A stretch of DNA of 64,000 bases. Origin: Burkholderiales bacterium (GTDB taxonomy: Bacteria > Pseudomonadota > Gammaproteobacteria > Burkholderiales > SG8-41). The notes under the pieces were generated by a model. The model was not told the DNA's origin and ran no database searches. It saw nothing but the letters and a program-made list of their open reading frames with translations. Location of the stretch: positions 310,001-374,000 of the forward strand of contig JAHCAI010000002.1 of NCBI GenBank assembly GCA_019634975.1, written 5' to 3'. The position numbers were made by a program, and so were the translations under genes. Shown here piece after piece: positions 43,257 to 54,916 of this stretch. How positions within the stretch are numbered: position 1 is the first letter of the stretch; each line of letters begins with the position of its first letter.

Positions 43257-45374
43257 GTGCCACGCAAGACTCCAATCGAACGTTACCGCAACATCGGTAT
43301 TTCCGCGCATATCGATGCGGGTAAGACCACGACCACGGAACGCATACTGTTTTATACCGGCGTCAACCACAAGCTGGGCGAGGTGCATGACGGCGCCGCG
43401 ACCATGGACTGGATGGAGCAGGAACAGGAGCGTGGCATCACCATCACCTCCGCCGCCACGACCTGCTTCTGGCGCGGCATGGCGGGAAACTACCCCGAGC
43501 ACCGCGTCAACATCATCGACACCCCGGGGCACGTCGATTTCACGATCGAGGTTGAGCGCTCGATGCGCGTGCTTGACGGCGCCTGCATGGTGTACTGCGC
43601 CGTGGGTGGTGTGCAGCCGCAGTCCGAGACCGTGTGGCGCCAGGCAAACAAGTACAAGGTTCCGCGCCTTGCCTTTGTGAACAAGATGGACCGCACCGGC
43701 GCCAATTTCTTCCGTGTCTACGAGCAGATGAAGACGCGTCTGAAGGCGAATCCCGTGCCGCTGCAGGTGCCTATCGGGGCCGAAGAGAACTTTGCCGGCG
43801 TGGTTGATCTGGTGAAGATGAAGGCCGTTGTCTGGGATGAGGCATCGCAGGGCACGAAATTCGAGTACAGCGACATCCCCGGGGAACTGAGGGCTGTGGC
43901 CGAGGAGTGGCGCGGGAAGATGGTCGAGGTTGCGGCCGAAGCCAGCGAAGAGCTGATGAACAAGTACCTCGAGTCGGGTGACCTGAGCGAGGAAGAACTC
44001 AAGGATGGTCTGCGCCGCCGCACCGTGGCTGGCGAGATCGTGCCGATGCTCTGTGGGTCGGCGTTCAAGAACAAGGGCGTCCAGGCAATGCTGGATGCCG
44101 TGATCGACTACCTGCCTTCGCCGGTCGACATTCCGCCGGTGAAGGGCATCCTCGAAAACGAGCAGGAAGGCGCGCGCAAGGCTGACGACAGCGAGCCGTT
44201 CGCGGCGCTTGCTTTCAAGATCATGACCGATCCGTTCGTCGGCCAGCTGACGTTCATCCGCGTTTACTCCGGTGTCCTGAACTCCGGCGACACGATCTAC
44301 AACGCGGTGAAGCAGCGCAAGGAACGCATCGGCCGGATTTTGCAGATGCATGCCAACCAGCGCGAGGAAATCAAGGAAGTCCGCGCAGGCGACATCGCCG
44401 CGGCAGTCGGCCTCAAGGACGTGGTTACGGGGGATACGCTGTGCGACCCGTCGAAGATCATCACGCTCGAGCGGATGGAGTTCCCCGAGCCGGTCATCCA
44501 CGTTGCGGTGGAGCCGAAGACCAAGGCCGACCAGGAAAAGATGGGTATCGCACTCAATCGTCTGGCCCAGGAAGATCCCTCGTTCCGGGTGCGTACCGAC
44601 GAGGAGTCCGGCCAGACCATCATTTCGGGCATGGGCGAACTGCATCTCGAGATCATCGTTGACCGGATGAAGCGGGAGTTCAGCGTGGAGGCCAACGTGG
44701 GTGCGCCGCAGGTTGCCTACCGCGAAACGATCCGCAAGCCCTGCGACAAGGTCGAGGGTAAGTTCGTCAAGCAGTCGGGCGGCCGCGGTCAGTATGGCCA
44801 TGTGTGGCTGAAGGTCGAGCCGAACGAAACGGGCAAGGGCTACGAGTTCGTCGACGCGATCAAGGGCGGAGCGGTTCCCCGCGAATATATCCCCGCAGTG
44901 CAAAAGGGAATCGTGGACTCCCTGCCGGCGGGCGTGCTTGCAGGTTTCCCTGTTGTTGATGTCAAGGTCACGCTGTTCGACGGGTCTTACCACGAGGTCG
45001 ACTCGAACGAGAACGCATTCAAGATGGCGGGCTCGATGGCCTTCAAGGAAGGCTTGCGCCGGGCCAGCCCGGTGCTGCTCGAGCCGATAATGGCAGTCGA
45101 GGTCGAGACTCCGGAAGACTTCATGGGTAACGTGATGGGAGACCTCAGCTCACGCCGTGGCGTTATCCAGGGCATGGACGACATCCCCGGTGGCGGCAAG
45201 TCGCTGCGCGCGGAGGTTCCGCTCAAGGAGATGTTCGGTTATTCGACCACGCTGCGTTCGCTGACGCAGGGTCGCGCCACCTATACCATGGAGTTCAAGC
45301 ATTACTCCGAGGCGCCGCGCAGCATCGCAGACGAAATTGTCAACAAGCAGTCCGGCAAGGACGAAAAGAAATAA
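43257..45374 (+). CDS. fusA: Elongation factor G
   Basis: A 705-residue translocation GTPase. G1 is AHIDAGKT (17-24), the switch [10 protein letters not shown] is near 87-94, and NKMDR follows near 141. The C-terminal domain IV segment [16 protein letters not shown] is intact. The start is GTG 43257. In the str operon between rpsG and tuf. Confidence 0.97.
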   Translation: MPRKTPIERYRNIGISAHIDAGKTTTTERILFYTGVNHKLGEVHDGAATMDWMEQEQERGITITSAATTCFWRGMAGNYPEHRVNIIDTPGHVDFTIEVERSMRVLDGACMVYCAVGGVQPQSETVWRQANKYKVPRLAFVNKMDRTGANFFRVYEQMKTRLKANPVPLQVPIGAEENFAGVVDLVKMKAVVWDEASQGTKFEYSDIPGELRAVAEEWRGKMVEVAAEASEELMNKYLESGDLSEEELKDGLRRRTVAGEIVPMLCGSAFKNKGVQAMLDAVIDYLPSPVDIPPVKGILENEQEGARKADDSEPFAALAFKIMTDPFVGQLTFIRVYSGVLNSGDTIYNAVKQRKERIGRILQMHANQREEIKEVRAGDIAAAVGLKDVVTGDTLCDPSKIITLERMEFPEPVIHVAVEPKTKADQEKMGIALNRLAQEDPSFRVRTDEESGQTIISGMGELHLEIIVDRMKREFSVEANVGAPQVAYRETIRKPCDKVEGKFVKQSGGRGQYGHVWLKVEPNETGKGYEFVDAIKGGAVPREYIPAVQKGIVDSLPAGVLAGFPVVDVKVTLFDGSYHEVDSNENAFKMAGSMAFKEGLRRASPVLLEPIMAVEVETPEDFMGNVMGDLSSRRGVIQGMDDIPGGGKSLRAEVPLKEMFGYSTTLRSLTQGRATYTMEFKHYSEAPRSIADEIVNKQSGKDEKK

Positions 45375-45383
45375 GGGATCATC

Positions 45384-46574
45384 ATGGCCAAGGGCAAATT
45401 TGAGCGTACGAAGCCGCACGTGAACGTTGGGACGATTGGTCACGTGGACCATGGCAAGACGACGTTGACGGCGGCGATCACGACGGTGCTGTCGACGAAG
45501 TTTGGTGGAGAGGCGAAGGCCTACGACCAGATTGATGCGGCGCCGGAAGAGAAGGCGCGTGGCATCACGATCAACACGGCGCACGTGGAGTATGAGACGG
45601 AGAAGCGTCACTACGCGCACGTGGACTGCCCGGGGCACGCGGACTACGTGAAGAACATGATCACGGGTGCGGCGCAGATGGACGGAGCGATTCTGGTGGT
45701 GTCGGCGGCGGACGGCCCGATGCCGCAGACGCGCGAACACATTCTGCTGGCGCGGCAGGTGGGGGTGCCCTACATCATCGTGTTCATGAACAAGGCGGAC
45801 ATGGTGGACGACAAGGAGCTGCTGGACCTGGTGGAGATGGAGGTCCGCGAGCTGCTGTCGAAGTATGAATTCCCGGGCGACGACACCCCGATCGTGATTG
45901 GTTCGGCGCTGAAGGCGCTGGAAGGCGACAAGGGCGAGCTGGGCGAGGGCGCGATCCTGAAGCTGGCCGAGGCGCTGGACAGCTACATTCCGGAGCCGAA
46001 GCGTGCGCTGGACGGCACGTTCCTGATGCCGGTGGAAGACGTGTTCTCGATCTCTGGCCGCGGCACGGTGGTGACGGGCCGTGTGGAGCGTGGGGTGATC
46101 AAGGTTGGCGAAGAGATCGAGATTGTGGGTCTGAAGCCGACGACGAAGACGGTGTGCACGGGTGTGGAGATGTTCAGGAAGCTCCTGGACCAGGGCCAGG
46201 CGGGCGACAACGTGGGCATACTGCTGCGCGGCACGAAGCGTGAAGAGGTGGAGCGGGGTCAGGTGCTGGCGAAGCCGGGCTCGATCACGCCGCACACGAA
46301 GTTCACGGCGGAGATTTACGTGCTGTCGAAGGACGAGGGTGGTCGTCACACGCCGTTCTTCAACGGTTACCGTCCGCAGTTCTACTTCCGGACGACGGAC
46401 GTGACGGGTTCGATCGAGCTGCCGAAGGGCACGGAGATGGTGATGCCCGGGGACAACATTTCGATCACGGTGACGCTGATCCAGCCGATCGCGATGGAAG
46501 AGGGACTGCGTTTTGCCATCCGCGAGGGTGGCCGCACCGTCGGCGCCGGCGTCGTCGCAAAGATTATCGAGTAA
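45384..46574 (+). CDS. tuf: Elongation factor Tu (intact copy)
   Basis: A 396-residue GTPase that brings aminoacyl-tRNA to the ribosome. G1 GHVDHGKT is at 19-26, DCPGHADY near 81, and NKADMVDD near 136. It is complete and provides the reference for judging the damaged copy at 28829. Codon use is notable for its strong preference for G-ended codons, identical in both copies, as expected from gene conversion between tuf genes. Its stop overlaps the ATG of rpsJ (TAATG). Confidence 0.98.
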   Translation: MAKGKFERTKPHVNVGTIGHVDHGKTTLTAAITTVLSTKFGGEAKAYDQIDAAPEEKARGITINTAHVEYETEKRHYAHVDCPGHADYVKNMITGAAQMDGAILVVSAADGPMPQTREHILLARQVGVPYIIVFMNKADMVDDKELLDLVEMEVRELLSKYEFPGDDTPIVIGSALKALEGDKGELGEGAILKLAEALDSYIPEPKRALDGTFLMPVEDVFSISGRGTVVTGRVERGVIKVGEEIEIVGLKPTTKTVCTGVEMFRKLLDQGQAGDNVGILLRGTKREEVERGQVLAKPGSITPHTKFTAEIYVLSKDEGGRHTPFFNGYRPQFYFRTTDVTGSIELPKGTEMVMPGDNISITVTLIQPIAMEEGLRFAIREGGRTVGAGVVAKIIE

Positions 46575-46897
46575 TGAACATGGCCGCCCTGAAAAACCAG
46601 AAAATACGCATCAGACTGAAGGCATTCGATTACCGGCTGATCGATCAGTCGGCTCTCGAAATCGTGGACACCGCCAAGCGGACCGGTGCAGTGGTCAAGG
46701 GGCCGATTCCGCTGCCGACGCGCAAGCAGCGCTTCGACCTGCTGCGCTCCCCGCACGTCAACAAGACGTCGAGAGAGCAGCTCGAAATCCGCAGCCATCT
46801 GCGCCTGATGGACATCATCGACCCGACGGACAAGACGGTGGATGCGCTGATGAAGCTCGATCTGCCGGCGGGCGTGGACGTGGAAATCAAGCTGTAA
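46574..46897 (+). CDS. rpsJ: 30S ribosomal protein S10
   Basis: A 107-residue protein of the 30S head, also the NusE partner of NusG in antitermination. The core [16 protein letters not shown] is present. ATG 46574 overlaps the tuf stop; ATG 46580 is an equally possible start giving 105 residues. First gene of the S10 operon. Confidence 0.95.
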   Translation: MNMAALKNQKIRIRLKAFDYRLIDQSALEIVDTAKRTGAVVKGPIPLPTRKQRFDLLRSPHVNKTSREQLEIRSHLRLMDIIDPTDKTVDALMKLDLPAGVDVEIKL

Positions 46898-46990
46898 CGG
46901 TAGTTCCGGGCGCGGTTTGCGCCCCTGTTGGTAAATACGAAGTGCCGGCCAATTGCAGTCGGCGCCTTTTTTAGAAAAGGTAATTAAAAC

Positions 46991-47677
46991 ATGAAGTTAG
47001 GACTGGTCGGCCGCAAAGTCGGCATGACGCGGATCTTCACCGATGACGGAGACACCATTCCGGTGACCGTTGTCGACGTGTCGAACAACCGCGTTTCCCA
47101 AATCAAAACCCCTGAAACCGATGGTTATGCCGCCGTGCAGGTGGCGTTCGGCAAGCGCCGCACCTCGCGCGTCCGCAAGCCTGCGGCGGGGCATTTCGCG
47201 AAGGCCGCCATCGAGGCGGGCCGCGTGCTGCGCGAATTTCCGGTCTCCCCCGAGGCGCTGGCCGACATGAAGGTCGGAGCTCCCATTGCGGCGACGATTT
47301 TCGAGGTCGGGCAATACGTCGACGTCACTGGCGTGTCGCAGGGCAAGGGCTTCGCCGGCGTCATCAAGCGCCACAATTTCTCGTCCAACCGCGCCAGTCA
47401 CGGCAACTCGGTGTCGCACAACAAGCCGGGTTCCATCGGCATGGCGCAGGATCCGGGCCGGGTGTTCCCGGGCAAGAGAATGGCCGGACACATGGGTGCC
47501 GTCAGACGAACCGAGCAGTCACTTGAGATCGTGCGTATCGATGCGGAACGCAACCTGCTGCTGATCCGCGGAGCTGTACCCGGATCCCGTGGCGGTGATG
47601 TCATGGTGCGGCCCGCGGTTCGCGCACGCCGCGTTGCGGCAGTCAAACAGGGCGGCAAGGCCGCCGCGGCGAAGTAA
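46991..47677 (+). CDS. rplC: 50S ribosomal protein L3
   Basis: A 228-residue protein near the peptidyl transferase centre. It starts [16 protein letters not shown], and the glutamine in [15 protein letters not shown] is at the site methylated by PrmB in other bacteria. The 93-base gap before it has a possible hairpin followed by CTTTTTTAG, perhaps the S10-operon control region. Confidence 0.97.
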   Translation: MKLGLVGRKVGMTRIFTDDGDTIPVTVVDVSNNRVSQIKTPETDGYAAVQVAFGKRRTSRVRKPAAGHFAKAAIEAGRVLREFPVSPEALADMKVGAPIAATIFEVGQYVDVTGVSQGKGFAGVIKRHNFSSNRASHGNSVSHNKPGSIGMAQDPGRVFPGKRMAGHMGAVRRTEQSLEIVRIDAERNLLLIRGAVPGSRGGDVMVRPAVRARRVAAVKQGGKAAAAK

Positions 47678-47688
47678 GGGCGGTGAGC

Positions 47689-48309
47689 ATGGAACTCAAT
47701 GTAATCAACGAACAGGGCAAGCCGACGGCAAAGCTGACGGCTTCCGATACTGCTTTCGGTCGAGAGTACAACGAAGCGCTTGTGCACCAGGTGGTCACGG
47801 CTTATATGGCCAACGCCCGCAAGGCTACCCGCGCGCAGAAGGACCGCGGCACCGTGTCGCACACGACCGCCAAGCCGTGGCGCCAGAAGGGTACGGGGCG
47901 CGCACGTGCCGGCATGTCCTCGAGCCCGCTGTGGCGCGGTGGCGGACGGATTTTTCCGAACACGCCGGACGAGAACTATTCGCACAAGCTCAATCGCAAG
48001 ATGTATCGCGCCGGCATGATGTCGATCCTCTCCCAGCTGGCTCGTGAAGACCGGCTGGCGGTGGTCGATTCATTCACCGTCGAGGCACCGAAAACCAAGC
48101 TTCTGGCCACGAAGCTAAAGGGCATGGGCATGGACAGTGTGCTGATCATTACCGACAGCCTCGACGAAAACCTCCGGCTGTCCTCGCGCAACCTGCCCAA
48201 CGTCATGATTGTCGACGTCAATCATGCCGATCCGGTCAGCCTGATCCGGCATGGCAAGGTGCTTATGACCAAGGGCGCAGTTGGCAAGATCGAGGAGTTG
48301 CTGTCATGA
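47689..48309 (+). CDS. rplD: 50S ribosomal protein L4
   Basis: A 206-residue protein with a loop lining the exit tunnel ([14 protein letters not shown] near residue 62). In E. coli it autoregulates the S10 operon. ATG 47689 is preferred over GTG 47683. The end overlaps rplW by four bases. Confidence 0.97.
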   Translation: MELNVINEQGKPTAKLTASDTAFGREYNEALVHQVVTAYMANARKATRAQKDRGTVSHTTAKPWRQKGTGRARAGMSSSPLWRGGGRIFPNTPDENYSHKLNRKMYRAGMMSILSQLAREDRLAVVDSFTVEAPKTKLLATKLKGMGMDSVLIITDSLDENLRLSSRNLPNVMIVDVNHADPVSLIRHGKVLMTKGAVGKIEELLS

Positions 48310-48632
48310 GCGCATTCAGTACTGAACGGCTGGCGCAGGTCCTGCTGGCTCCGGTGATTTCGGAGAAGAGTACCCATGTCGGCGAGAGAAACAATCAGGT
48401 GGTGTTCCGGGTCGCGCGCGATGCGACAAAGCCGGAAATCAAGGCTGCCGTGCAGGAGATGTTCGGCAAGAAGGACGAGAAGCTCGAGATCCTGAGTGTC
48501 CGCATTGTCAACGTTCGCGGCAAGGAAAAGCGCTTCGGCCGTTTTACCGGCCGTCGCAGTTCGTGGAAAAAGGCCTATGTCTCGGTCAAGCCGGGGCAGG
48601 AGATCACCTTTGCTGAAGGGGAGGTGAAGTAA
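48306..48632 (+). CDS. rplW: 50S ribosomal protein L23
   Basis: A 108-residue protein at the tunnel exit, the docking site of trigger factor and SRP. It contains [11 protein letters not shown] and [16 protein letters not shown]. Overlaps rplD and rplB by a few bases, showing coupling. Confidence 0.96.
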   Translation: MSAFSTERLAQVLLAPVISEKSTHVGERNNQVVFRVARDATKPEIKAAVQEMFGKKDEKLEILSVRIVNVRGKEKRFGRFTGRRSSWKKAYVSVKPGQEITFAEGEVK

Positions 48633-49465
48633 TGCTTGTCAAAGTCAAACCGACTTCGCCGGGGCGTCGCGGCCTGGTAAAGGTCGTTACCCCCGGCCTG
48701 CACAAGGGTAAGCCGGTCGCCAGCCTGGTCGAGCGCCAGCCCAAGAAAGCCGGGCGGAATGCCCACGGCCGCATCACGATGCGTCACAAGGGCGGCGGTC
48801 ACAAGCAGCATTACCGGACCGTGGATTTCAAGCGGTCCAAGGACGCCATCCCGGCCAAGGTGGAGCGGATCGAATACGATCCCAACCGTAGCGCGCACCT
48901 GGCGTTGCTTTGCTATGCGGATGGCGAGCGCCGTTACGTGATAGCGACCCGCGGCCTGGCCGTCGGCATGCAGCTGGTATCGGGCTCCGAAGCGCCGATC
49001 AAGCCCGGCAACGCGTTGCCGCTCAGAAACATTCCCGTGGGCACCACCATATGCTGCGTGGAAATGATGCCGGGCAAGGGTGCCCAGATCGCGCGCGCCG
49101 CCGGTACGTCGGTGCAGCTGCTGGCGCGCGAAGGCGAGTATGCGCAGCTGCGGCTGCGTTCCGGAGAGATCCGCAAGGTCCACGTGAATTGCCGCGCCAC
49201 TGTTGGCGAAGTGGGAAATGAAGAGCACTCGCTCGAATCCATCGGCAAGGCTGGACGCGTCCGTTGGCGCGGCATCCGTCCGACGGTCAGGGGTGTAGCG
49301 ATGAACCCGATCGACCATCCGCACGGTGGTGGCGAGGGCAGGACGGCCGCAGCCCAGGCGCCGGTCAGCCCATGGGGCGTCATGTGCAAGGGTTACAAGA
49401 CGCGTAAGAACAAACGCACCAGCGGGATGATCATTCGTCGCCGCAATGCGAAAGCCACGGCTTAA
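48632..49465 (+). CDS. rplB: 50S ribosomal protein L2
   Basis: A 277-residue protein needed for subunit association and peptidyl transfer. The conserved [13 protein letters not shown] segment near residue 227 carries the essential histidine. The start overlaps the rplW stop by one base. Confidence 0.97.
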   Translation: MLVKVKPTSPGRRGLVKVVTPGLHKGKPVASLVERQPKKAGRNAHGRITMRHKGGGHKQHYRTVDFKRSKDAIPAKVERIEYDPNRSAHLALLCYADGERRYVIATRGLAVGMQLVSGSEAPIKPGNALPLRNIPVGTTICCVEMMPGKGAQIARAAGTSVQLLAREGEYAQLRLRSGEIRKVHVNCRATVGEVGNEEHSLESIGKAGRVRWRGIRPTVRGVAMNPIDHPHGGGEGRTAAAQAPVSPWGVMCKGYKTRKNKRTSGMIIRRRNAKATA

Positions 49466-49474
49466 GGGGTAAAG

Positions 49475-49774
49475 ATGTCACGTTCCATCAAGAAAGGCCC
49501 GTTTGTAGATCATCACCTGATGCAGAAGGTGGAAACTGCCCGCGCCGCTTCGGACAAGCGCCCCATCAAGACTTGGTCGCGCCGCTCGACGATACTGCCG
49601 GATTTCGTCGGATTGACGATTGCCGTTCACAACGGCAAGCAGCATGTCCCGGTCTACGTCACGGAGAACATGGTTGGACACAAGCTGGGGGAGTTTGCGC
49701 ATACCCGGGTGTTCAAGGGACATTCCAAGGCCGGTGGAGACAAGAAGGCCTCCCCGACTCCGGCGGCAAAGTAA
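49475..49774 (+). CDS. rpsS: 30S ribosomal protein S19
   Basis: A 99-residue protein of the 30S head. It starts [15 protein letters not shown] and has [17 protein letters not shown]. The short Ala/Pro/Lys tail is slightly longer than in E. coli. Confidence 0.96.
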   Translation: MSRSIKKGPFVDHHLMQKVETARAASDKRPIKTWSRRSTILPDFVGLTIAVHNGKQHVPVYVTENMVGHKLGEFAHTRVFKGHSKAGGDKKASPTPAAK

Positions 49775-49785
49775 GGTAAACCGAA

Positions 49786-50124
49786 ATGAATACGACAGCC
49801 AAACTGCACGGTGTCAGGCTTTCCGCCCAGAAAGGACGCCTGGTGGCGGACCTGATCCGCGGCAAGACCGTGGAAAGCGCGCTCAACATATTGAGTTTTT
49901 CGCCCAAGAAGGGCGCGGTGATCATCCGCAAGGTCCTGGAGTCCGCAATTGCCAATGCGGAACACAATGACGGCGCGGATATCGACGAGCTCAAGGTCAC
50001 CAGCATTTATGTGGAAAAGGGCCCCGTAATGAAGCGCTTTTCGGCGCGAGCAAAAGGCCGGGGTGTACGTATTTTGAAGCCGACCTGCCACGTTTACGTG
50101 ACTGTTGGCGACGGAAGGAAGTAA
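49786..50124 (+). CDS. rplV: 50S ribosomal protein L22
   Basis: A 112-residue protein whose hairpin lines the exit tunnel ([17 protein letters not shown]). Conserved [16 protein letters not shown] is at the N-terminus. Two bases separate it from rpsC. Confidence 0.96.
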   Translation: MNTTAKLHGVRLSAQKGRLVADLIRGKTVESALNILSFSPKKGAVIIRKVLESAIANAEHNDGADIDELKVTSIYVEKGPVMKRFSARAKGRGVRILKPTCHVYVTVGDGRK

Positions 50125-50126
50125 GC

Positions 50127-50879
50127 ATGGGTCAGAAAATTCATCCGATCGGCTTTCGACTGGCCTTCAACCGCAATTGGGCGTCGCGCTGGTATGCCAA
50201 CAACAAGAATTTTGCCGGCATGCTGCTTGAGGACATCAAGGTCCGCGACTACCTGAAAGAGCGTCTTGCCCAGGCCGCGGTCTCACGCGTGGTCATCGAG
50301 CGCCCGGCGAAGAATGCCCGCATCACGGTATTTAGTGCGCGGCCCGGCATGGTCATCGGCAAGAAGGGCGAGGACATCGAGCGCCTGAAGGGTGATCTCC
50401 AGAAAATGCTTGGCGTTCCCGTTCACGTCAATATCGAGGAAGTGCGCAAACCCGAACTCGATGCCCAGCTGATTGCCGATTCCATCGTCCAGCAGCTGCA
50501 GAAGCGGATCATGTTCCGCCGCGCGATGAAAAGGGCCATCACCAACGCCATGCGACTTGGCGCGCAGGGCATCAAGATCATGAGTGCGGGGCGCTTGAAC
50601 GGGATCGAGATTGCCCGCACCGAGTGGTATCGCGAAGGCCGCGTGCCCCTGCATACCCTGCGCGCCGACATCGACTACGGATTCTCCGAAGCCAAGACCG
50701 GCTATGGCGTGATCGGCGTCAAGGTCTGGGTGTTCAAGGGCGAAGTCATCGGCAAGAACGATCATCCGGGGCTCGCTGCGGCGGCTCCGGCGGAAGAACC
50801 CGCGCCGGCGCCGGCCCGCAAGCCGCGCCGTACAACCGCAAAGACAGGAGCAAAACGTGCTACAGCCAGCCAGGCGTAA
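50127..50879 (+). CDS. rpsC: 30S ribosomal protein S3
   Basis: A 250-residue protein of the mRNA entry site with a KH domain ([14 protein letters not shown] near 73). It has an Ala/Pro/Arg/Lys-rich C-terminal tail of about 30 residues, seen in related bacteria. The end overlaps rplP by 23 bases. Confidence 0.97.
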   Translation: MGQKIHPIGFRLAFNRNWASRWYANNKNFAGMLLEDIKVRDYLKERLAQAAVSRVVIERPAKNARITVFSARPGMVIGKKGEDIERLKGDLQKMLGVPVHVNIEEVRKPELDAQLIADSIVQQLQKRIMFRRAMKRAITNAMRLGAQGIKIMSAGRLNGIEIARTEWYREGRVPLHTLRADIDYGFSEAKTGYGVIGVKVWVFKGEVIGKNDHPGLAAAAPAEEPAPAPARKPRRTTAKTGAKRATASQA

Positions 50880-51273
50880 ATACCGCAAGGAGCAAAAAGG
50901 CCGGAATACCGGCGTTGCGACCCGCGGCAACAAGGTGAGCTTTGGCGAGTACGGCCTCAAGGCCATCGGGCGGGGACGCTTGACCGCCCGCCAGATCGAG
51001 GCTGCCCGCCGCGCCATGACCCGCCATATCAAGCGGGGCGGCCGGATCTGGATTCGGATATTCCCCGACAAGCCGATTTCGCGGAAGCCGGCCGAAGTCC
51101 GGATGGGTAACGGCAAGGGCAATCCGGAATACTGGGTTGCCGAGATTCAGCCGGGCAAGGTCCTGTACGAGATGGATGGCGTAAACGAAGTAATCGCCAA
51201 GGAGGCTTTCCGCCTTGCTGCGGCAAAGCTGCCGATCGCAACGACGTTTGTCCACCGGCTGGTGGGAGGTTGA
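50857..51273 (+). CDS. rplP: 50S ribosomal protein L16
   Basis: A 138-residue protein near the A site. It begins [17 protein letters not shown] from GTG 50857, inside the 3' end of rpsC, an arrangement that couples translation. The [17 protein letters not shown] segment is typical. Confidence 0.96.
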   Translation: MLQPARRKYRKEQKGRNTGVATRGNKVSFGEYGLKAIGRGRLTARQIEAARRAMTRHIKRGGRIWIRIFPDKPISRKPAEVRMGNGKGNPEYWVAEIQPGKVLYEMDGVNEVIAKEAFRLAAAKLPIATTFVHRLVGG

Positions 51274-51276
51274 TCG

Positions 51277-51462
51277 ATGAAGGCTAGCGAACTTAGGGGT
51301 AAAACCCAGGACGAGCTGCGAAAAGAACTGGAGTCTCTGCTGAGGGCGCAGTTCTCGTTGCGCATGCAGAAGGCGACGCAGCAACTGTCGAATACCAGCC
51401 AGCTTCGCAAGGTGCGCCGCGACATCGCGCGCGTCCGCACGGTGCTGGGATCCAAGGCTTAA
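51277..51462 (+). CDS. rpmC: 50S ribosomal protein L29
   Basis: A 61-residue two-helix protein at the tunnel exit, starting [18 protein letters not shown]. Three bases after rplP. Confidence 0.95.
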   Translation: MKASELRGKTQDELRKELESLLRAQFSLRMQKATQQLSNTSQLRKVRRDIARVRTVLGSKA

Positions 51463-51477
51463 CGGGCAAGGCTCATC

Positions 51478-51738
51478 ATGACTGAAGCTAACAAGCGGAC
51501 CCTGACCGGACGGGTGGTCAGCGACAAGATGGACAAGACAGTGACGGTTCTGGTCGAGCGGCGGGTAAAGCACCCCCTGCTGGGCAAGATTGTCACGAGG
51601 TCGAAGAAATATCACGCCCACGACGCCAACGACGAGTATCGTGAGGGCGATACGGTGCTGATCGAGGAGTGCCGCCCCCTGGCCAAGACCAAGGCCTGGC
51701 GAGTCATCAAGCTCGTTGAAAAATCGCGCAACGTTTGA
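51478..51738 (+). CDS. rpsQ: 30S ribosomal protein S17
   Basis: An 86-residue OB-fold protein binding 16S rRNA. It has [20 protein letters not shown] and the later [14 protein letters not shown]. Last gene of the S10 operon by usual order. Confidence 0.96.
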   Translation: MTEANKRTLTGRVVSDKMDKTVTVLVERRVKHPLLGKIVTRSKKYHAHDANDEYREGDTVLIEECRPLAKTKAWRVIKLVEKSRNV

Positions 51739-51741
51739 TGC

Positions 51742-51770
51742 TTGCGGTTTTGGCGGCAAAGTAATATACT
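51742..51770 (+). promoter_or_regulatory. Putative promoter of the spc operon
   Basis: TTGCGG (51742-51747), a 17-base spacer, then TATACT (51765-51770), in the 146-base gap before rplN. This gap is the classical boundary between S10 and spc operons, and it holds no ORF. Confidence 0.6.
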
Positions 51771-51884
51771 ATCTGGCTGTATTTTTTCGCCGATCCAAGT
51801 TGGCGAACCATGCCCGAACGGGCTCCAAGACTGGCTCTCCGCTGTTGGGGGCCAAGTTGGAGATAAAGACAAGCAGGAAAAACC

Positions 51885-52253
51885 ATGATTCAGATGCAAT
51901 CCATACTGGACGTTGCTGACAATACCGGTGCGCGTGCTGTCATGTGCATCAAGGTTCTCGGCGGATCCAAGCGCCGTTACGCCGGCATAGGGGACGTTAT
52001 CAAGGTCAGCATCAAGGACGCGGCTCCCCGCGGCCGTGTAAAGAAGGGCGAAGTCTATAACGCGGTGGTGGTGCGTACGGCAAAAGGCGTTCGCCGCAAT
52101 GATGGTTCGTTGCTCAAGTTCGACGGTAATGCTGCTGTCCTGCTTAACCAGAAGCTGGAGCCGATCGGCACCCGGATTTTCGGGCCTGTGACCCGCGAAC
52201 TGCGCACCGAGCGATTCATGAAGATCGTTTCACTTGCTCCGGAAGTGTTGTAG
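51885..52253 (+). CDS. rplN: 50S ribosomal protein L14
   Basis: A 122-residue protein at the subunit interface, starting [17 protein letters not shown], with [13 protein letters not shown] and [11 protein letters not shown]. First gene of the spc operon. Length is exactly the common one. Confidence 0.97.
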   Translation: MIQMQSILDVADNTGARAVMCIKVLGGSKRRYAGIGDVIKVSIKDAAPRGRVKKGEVYNAVVVRTAKGVRRNDGSLLKFDGNAAVLLNQKLEPIGTRIFGPVTRELRTERFMKIVSLAPEVL

Positions 52254-52267
52254 AGGACGTTACGCAT

Positions 52268-52585
52268 ATGCGCAAAATCAGAAAAGGCGACGACGTGGTC
52301 GTCCTGACCGGCCGTGATCGCAGCAAGCGTGGCACCGTGCTGCGTATTGTCGACGCAGAGCATCTGCTGGTCGAAGGTATCAACCGTGTCAAGAAACACC
52401 AGCGGCCGAATCCGGCCAAAGGCACTACCGGCGGCATCATCGACAAGGAAATGCCGATTCACGTCTCGAACGTGGCCCTGTTCAATCCTGTGACGAAAAA
52501 AGCGGATCGAATCGGTATCCGTCAGCTGGAAGACGGCCGCCGCGTCCGTTATTTCAAGTCCAACGGTGAAGTGGTTGACGTATGA
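52268..52585 (+). CDS. rplX: 50S ribosomal protein L24
   Basis: A 105-residue assembly initiator protein with a KOW domain ([20 protein letters not shown]). The stop overlaps the start of rplE (GTATGAG). Confidence 0.96.
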   Translation: MRKIRKGDDVVVLTGRDRSKRGTVLRIVDAEHLLVEGINRVKKHQRPNPAKGTTGGIIDKEMPIHVSNVALFNPVTKKADRIGIRQLEDGRRVRYFKSNGEVVDV

Positions 52586-53259
52586 GCGCTGAAAAAGAGA
52601 CCAAGAAAGCAAAGCCGGCCAAGGAAGCCAAGGGCGAGCCTGCGAAAAAGGCGGGCAAGGAAGCCAAGGCCCCTGCATCCGCTGCCGCCAAGCAGGGCAA
52701 GCCGGCGCGGCCTACCGCTCCTGCCCGGCTGAGCACGTATTACAAGGAATCAGTGGCCAAGGAACTCACCCAGAAGTTCGGGTACAAGAGCCCGATGCAG
52801 GTGCCAAGGATCGAGAAAATCGTCCTCAACATGGGCGTGGGCGAGGCTGTTGCCGACAAGAAAATCATGGACCACGCGGTGGGGGACATGACCAAGATCG
52901 CCGGGCAGAAGCCGCTGGTGACGAAGTCACGCAAGGCTATAGCGAATTTCAAGATTCGCGAGGGTTATCCGGTTGGTTGCAAGGTTACGCTCCGTGGTGC
53001 GCGCATGTATGAGTTCCTTGACCGCCTCGTGAATATTGCACTGCCGCGGGTCCGCGATTTCCGTGGCATCTCCGGCCGCAGTTTTGACGGCCGTGGCAAC
53101 TACAACATGGGTGTCAAGGAGCAGATCATTTTTCCCGAAATCGAGTATGACAAGATCGATGCGCTGCGCGGTCTGAACATCACGATTTCAACGACGGCGA
53201 AGACCGATGAAGAAGCACGGGCTCTGCTGTCGGCTTTCAAATTTCCTTTCCGGAACTGA
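52582..53259 (+). CDS. rplE: 50S ribosomal protein L5 with N-terminal extension
   Basis: A 225-residue protein; usual bacterial L5 has about 179. The core (from about residue 48, [45 protein letters not shown]) is standard and binds 5S rRNA in the central protuberance. Residues 1-47 are an added Lys/Ala/Pro/Glu-rich stretch. No ATG lies between 52582 and the core, and this ATG overlaps the rplX stop, so the extension is probably translated. Confidence 0.95.
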   Translation: MSAEKETKKAKPAKEAKGEPAKKAGKEAKAPASAAAKQGKPARPTAPARLSTYYKESVAKELTQKFGYKSPMQVPRIEKIVLNMGVGEAVADKKIMDHAVGDMTKIAGQKPLVTKSRKAIANFKIREGYPVGCKVTLRGARMYEFLDRLVNIALPRVRDFRGISGRSFDGRGNYNMGVKEQIIFPEIEYDKIDALRGLNITISTTAKTDEEARALLSAFKFPFRN

Positions 53260-53269
53260 GGAAAACCGT

Positions 53270-53575
53270 ATGTCCAAGCTTGCATTGATCAATCGTGAGC
53301 AGAAACGCCGCAAAACCGTGAAGAAATTCGCGGCGAAGCGGGCGGAGCTGCAGGCGCTTGTGGATGATCAGAAACTTGCCCCAGAAGATCGTTACGAGGC
53401 CCGCCTGAAGCTGCAGAAGCTGCCACGCAACGCGAGCCCTGTCCGCCTGCGCAACCGTTGCGCACTGACAGGCCGCCCGCGTGGCGTGTACCGCAAGTTT
53501 GGGCTGGCCCGTGGAAAGCTGCGCGAGATCGCAATGCGCGGAGAGATCCCGGGCGTAATCAAGGCTAGCTGGTAA
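53270..53575 (+). CDS. rpsN: 30S ribosomal protein S14
   Basis: A 101-residue S14 of the long, zinc-free type: only one cysteine in the [17 protein letters not shown] segment. The start is ATG 53270 ([15 protein letters not shown]) after a GAGGAA site. Confidence 0.96.
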   Translation: MSKLALINREQKRRKTVKKFAAKRAELQALVDDQKLAPEDRYEARLKLQKLPRNASPVRLRNRCALTGRPRGVYRKFGLARGKLREIAMRGEIPGVIKASW

Positions 53576-53598
53576 GACAGGCCGCAGGAGAATTTTGC

Positions 53599-53994
53599 AT
53601 GAGCATGAATGATCCAGTTTCCGACATGCTGACCCGCATCCGCAATGCTCAGCAGGCGGAAAAAGAGTCCGTGTCGATGCCTTCGAGCAAGCTCAAGGTG
53701 GCGATTGCCAAGGTGCTGAAGGACGAGGGCTACATCGATGATTTTGCCGTGCGCGGCGAATCGTCGAAGCCGGAGCTTGAGCTGAACCTCAAGTACTACG
53801 CCGGCGCCCCAGTGATCGAGAAAATAGAGCGTGTGAGCCGCCCGGGCCTCCGCATTTATAAACCCAGCCGTGACATTCCCCGCGTGATGAACGGCCTTGG
53901 CGTTGCCATCGTCTCGACCTCCAAGGGGGTGATGACCGATCGCAAGGCACGGGGCATGGGCATCGGTGGCGAAGTTCTCTGCATCGTGGCGTAA
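53599..53994 (+). CDS. rpsH: 30S ribosomal protein S8
   Basis: A 131-residue protein of the 30S central domain, starting [18 protein letters not shown] and ending with [11 protein letters not shown]. In E. coli it represses the spc operon by binding near rplE. Confidence 0.97.
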   Translation: MSMNDPVSDMLTRIRNAQQAEKESVSMPSSKLKVAIAKVLKDEGYIDDFAVRGESSKPELELNLKYYAGAPVIEKIERVSRPGLRIYKPSRDIPRVMNGLGVAIVSTSKGVMTDRKARGMGIGGEVLCIVA

Positions 53995-54005
53995 CGGAGA
54001 TAGCC

Positions 54006-54539
54006 ATGTCCAGAGTCGGAAATAGCCCGGTTGAACTGCCGGAAAAGGTGGAAGTGACGATTGCTACAGACCGGATTTCGGTCAAGGGTCCCCTGGGTAC
54101 CCTGGAGCAGCCCATTTCCCCGAACGTTCGTATCGAGAAAATCGAAAAGCGTCTCGAGATCAAGCTCAACGAGGATTCCCGCGAGGCCAATGCGTTCAGC
54201 GGAACCCTGCGTGCGCTGGTGGCGAATATGGTGCACGGCGTGAGCAAGGGTTTCGAGAAGAAGCTCAGTCTGGTGGGGGTCGGTTACCGGGCGCAGGCGC
54301 AGGGCGACAAGCTCAACCTGACCCTTGGTTTCTCCCACCCCGTGGTTCACCAGTTGCCAAAGGGTGTGAAGGCGGAGACCCCGACGCAGACCGAGATCAT
54401 TATCAAGGGTGCGGACAAGCAGCTCGTGGGTCAGGTGGCAGCGGATGTGCGGAATTACCGGCCGCCGGAGCCTTACAAGGGCAAAGGCGTGCGTTATGCC
54501 GATGAGCACATTGTGCTCAAGGAAACGAAGAAGAAGTAA
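54006..54539 (+). CDS. rplF: 50S ribosomal protein L6
   Basis: A 177-residue protein near the factor-binding site. It has the tandem fold, [20 protein letters not shown], and the C-terminal [13 protein letters not shown]. Confidence 0.97.
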   Translation: MSRVGNSPVELPEKVEVTIATDRISVKGPLGTLEQPISPNVRIEKIEKRLEIKLNEDSREANAFSGTLRALVANMVHGVSKGFEKKLSLVGVGYRAQAQGDKLNLTLGFSHPVVHQLPKGVKAETPTQTEIIIKGADKQLVGQVAADVRNYRPPEPYKGKGVRYADEHIVLKETKKK

Positions 54540-54551
54540 GGCGGACAGATC

Positions 54552-54905
54552 ATGTTTGATAAGAAACAGGCACGTCTCCGTCGCGCGCGCAGCGCGAGGG
54601 CCAAGATCGCGGAGCTCAAGGCGGTGCGGCTCACCGTCTTTCGTTCCAACAGCCACATCTACGCCCAGGTCATAGACGCGAGCGGATCCAAGGTGCTCGC
54701 GAGCGCCTCGACCTCGGAAAAGGAACTGCGCGCCGAAAATTCCAAGGGCGGCACGGCGGCGGCAGCCGTCGTCGGGAAGCGTATCGCCGAGAGGGCAAAG
54801 CAGGTCGGTGTGGAGAAGGTGGCTTTTGACCGCTCCGGCTACAAATATCACGGCCGTGTGAAGGCGCTCGCGGAAGCGGCGCGCGAAGCCGGCCTCAAGT
54901 TCTGA
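54552..54905 (+). CDS. rplR: 50S ribosomal protein L18
   Basis: A 117-residue 5S rRNA-binding protein. It contains [17 protein letters not shown] and the ending [20 protein letters not shown]. Confidence 0.96.
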   Translation: MFDKKQARLRRARSARAKIAELKAVRLTVFRSNSHIYAQVIDASGSKVLASASTSEKELRAENSKGGTAAAAVVGKRIAERAKQVGVEKVAFDRSGYKYHGRVKALAEAAREAGLKF

Positions 54906-54916
54906 CGGAGCGGCGC

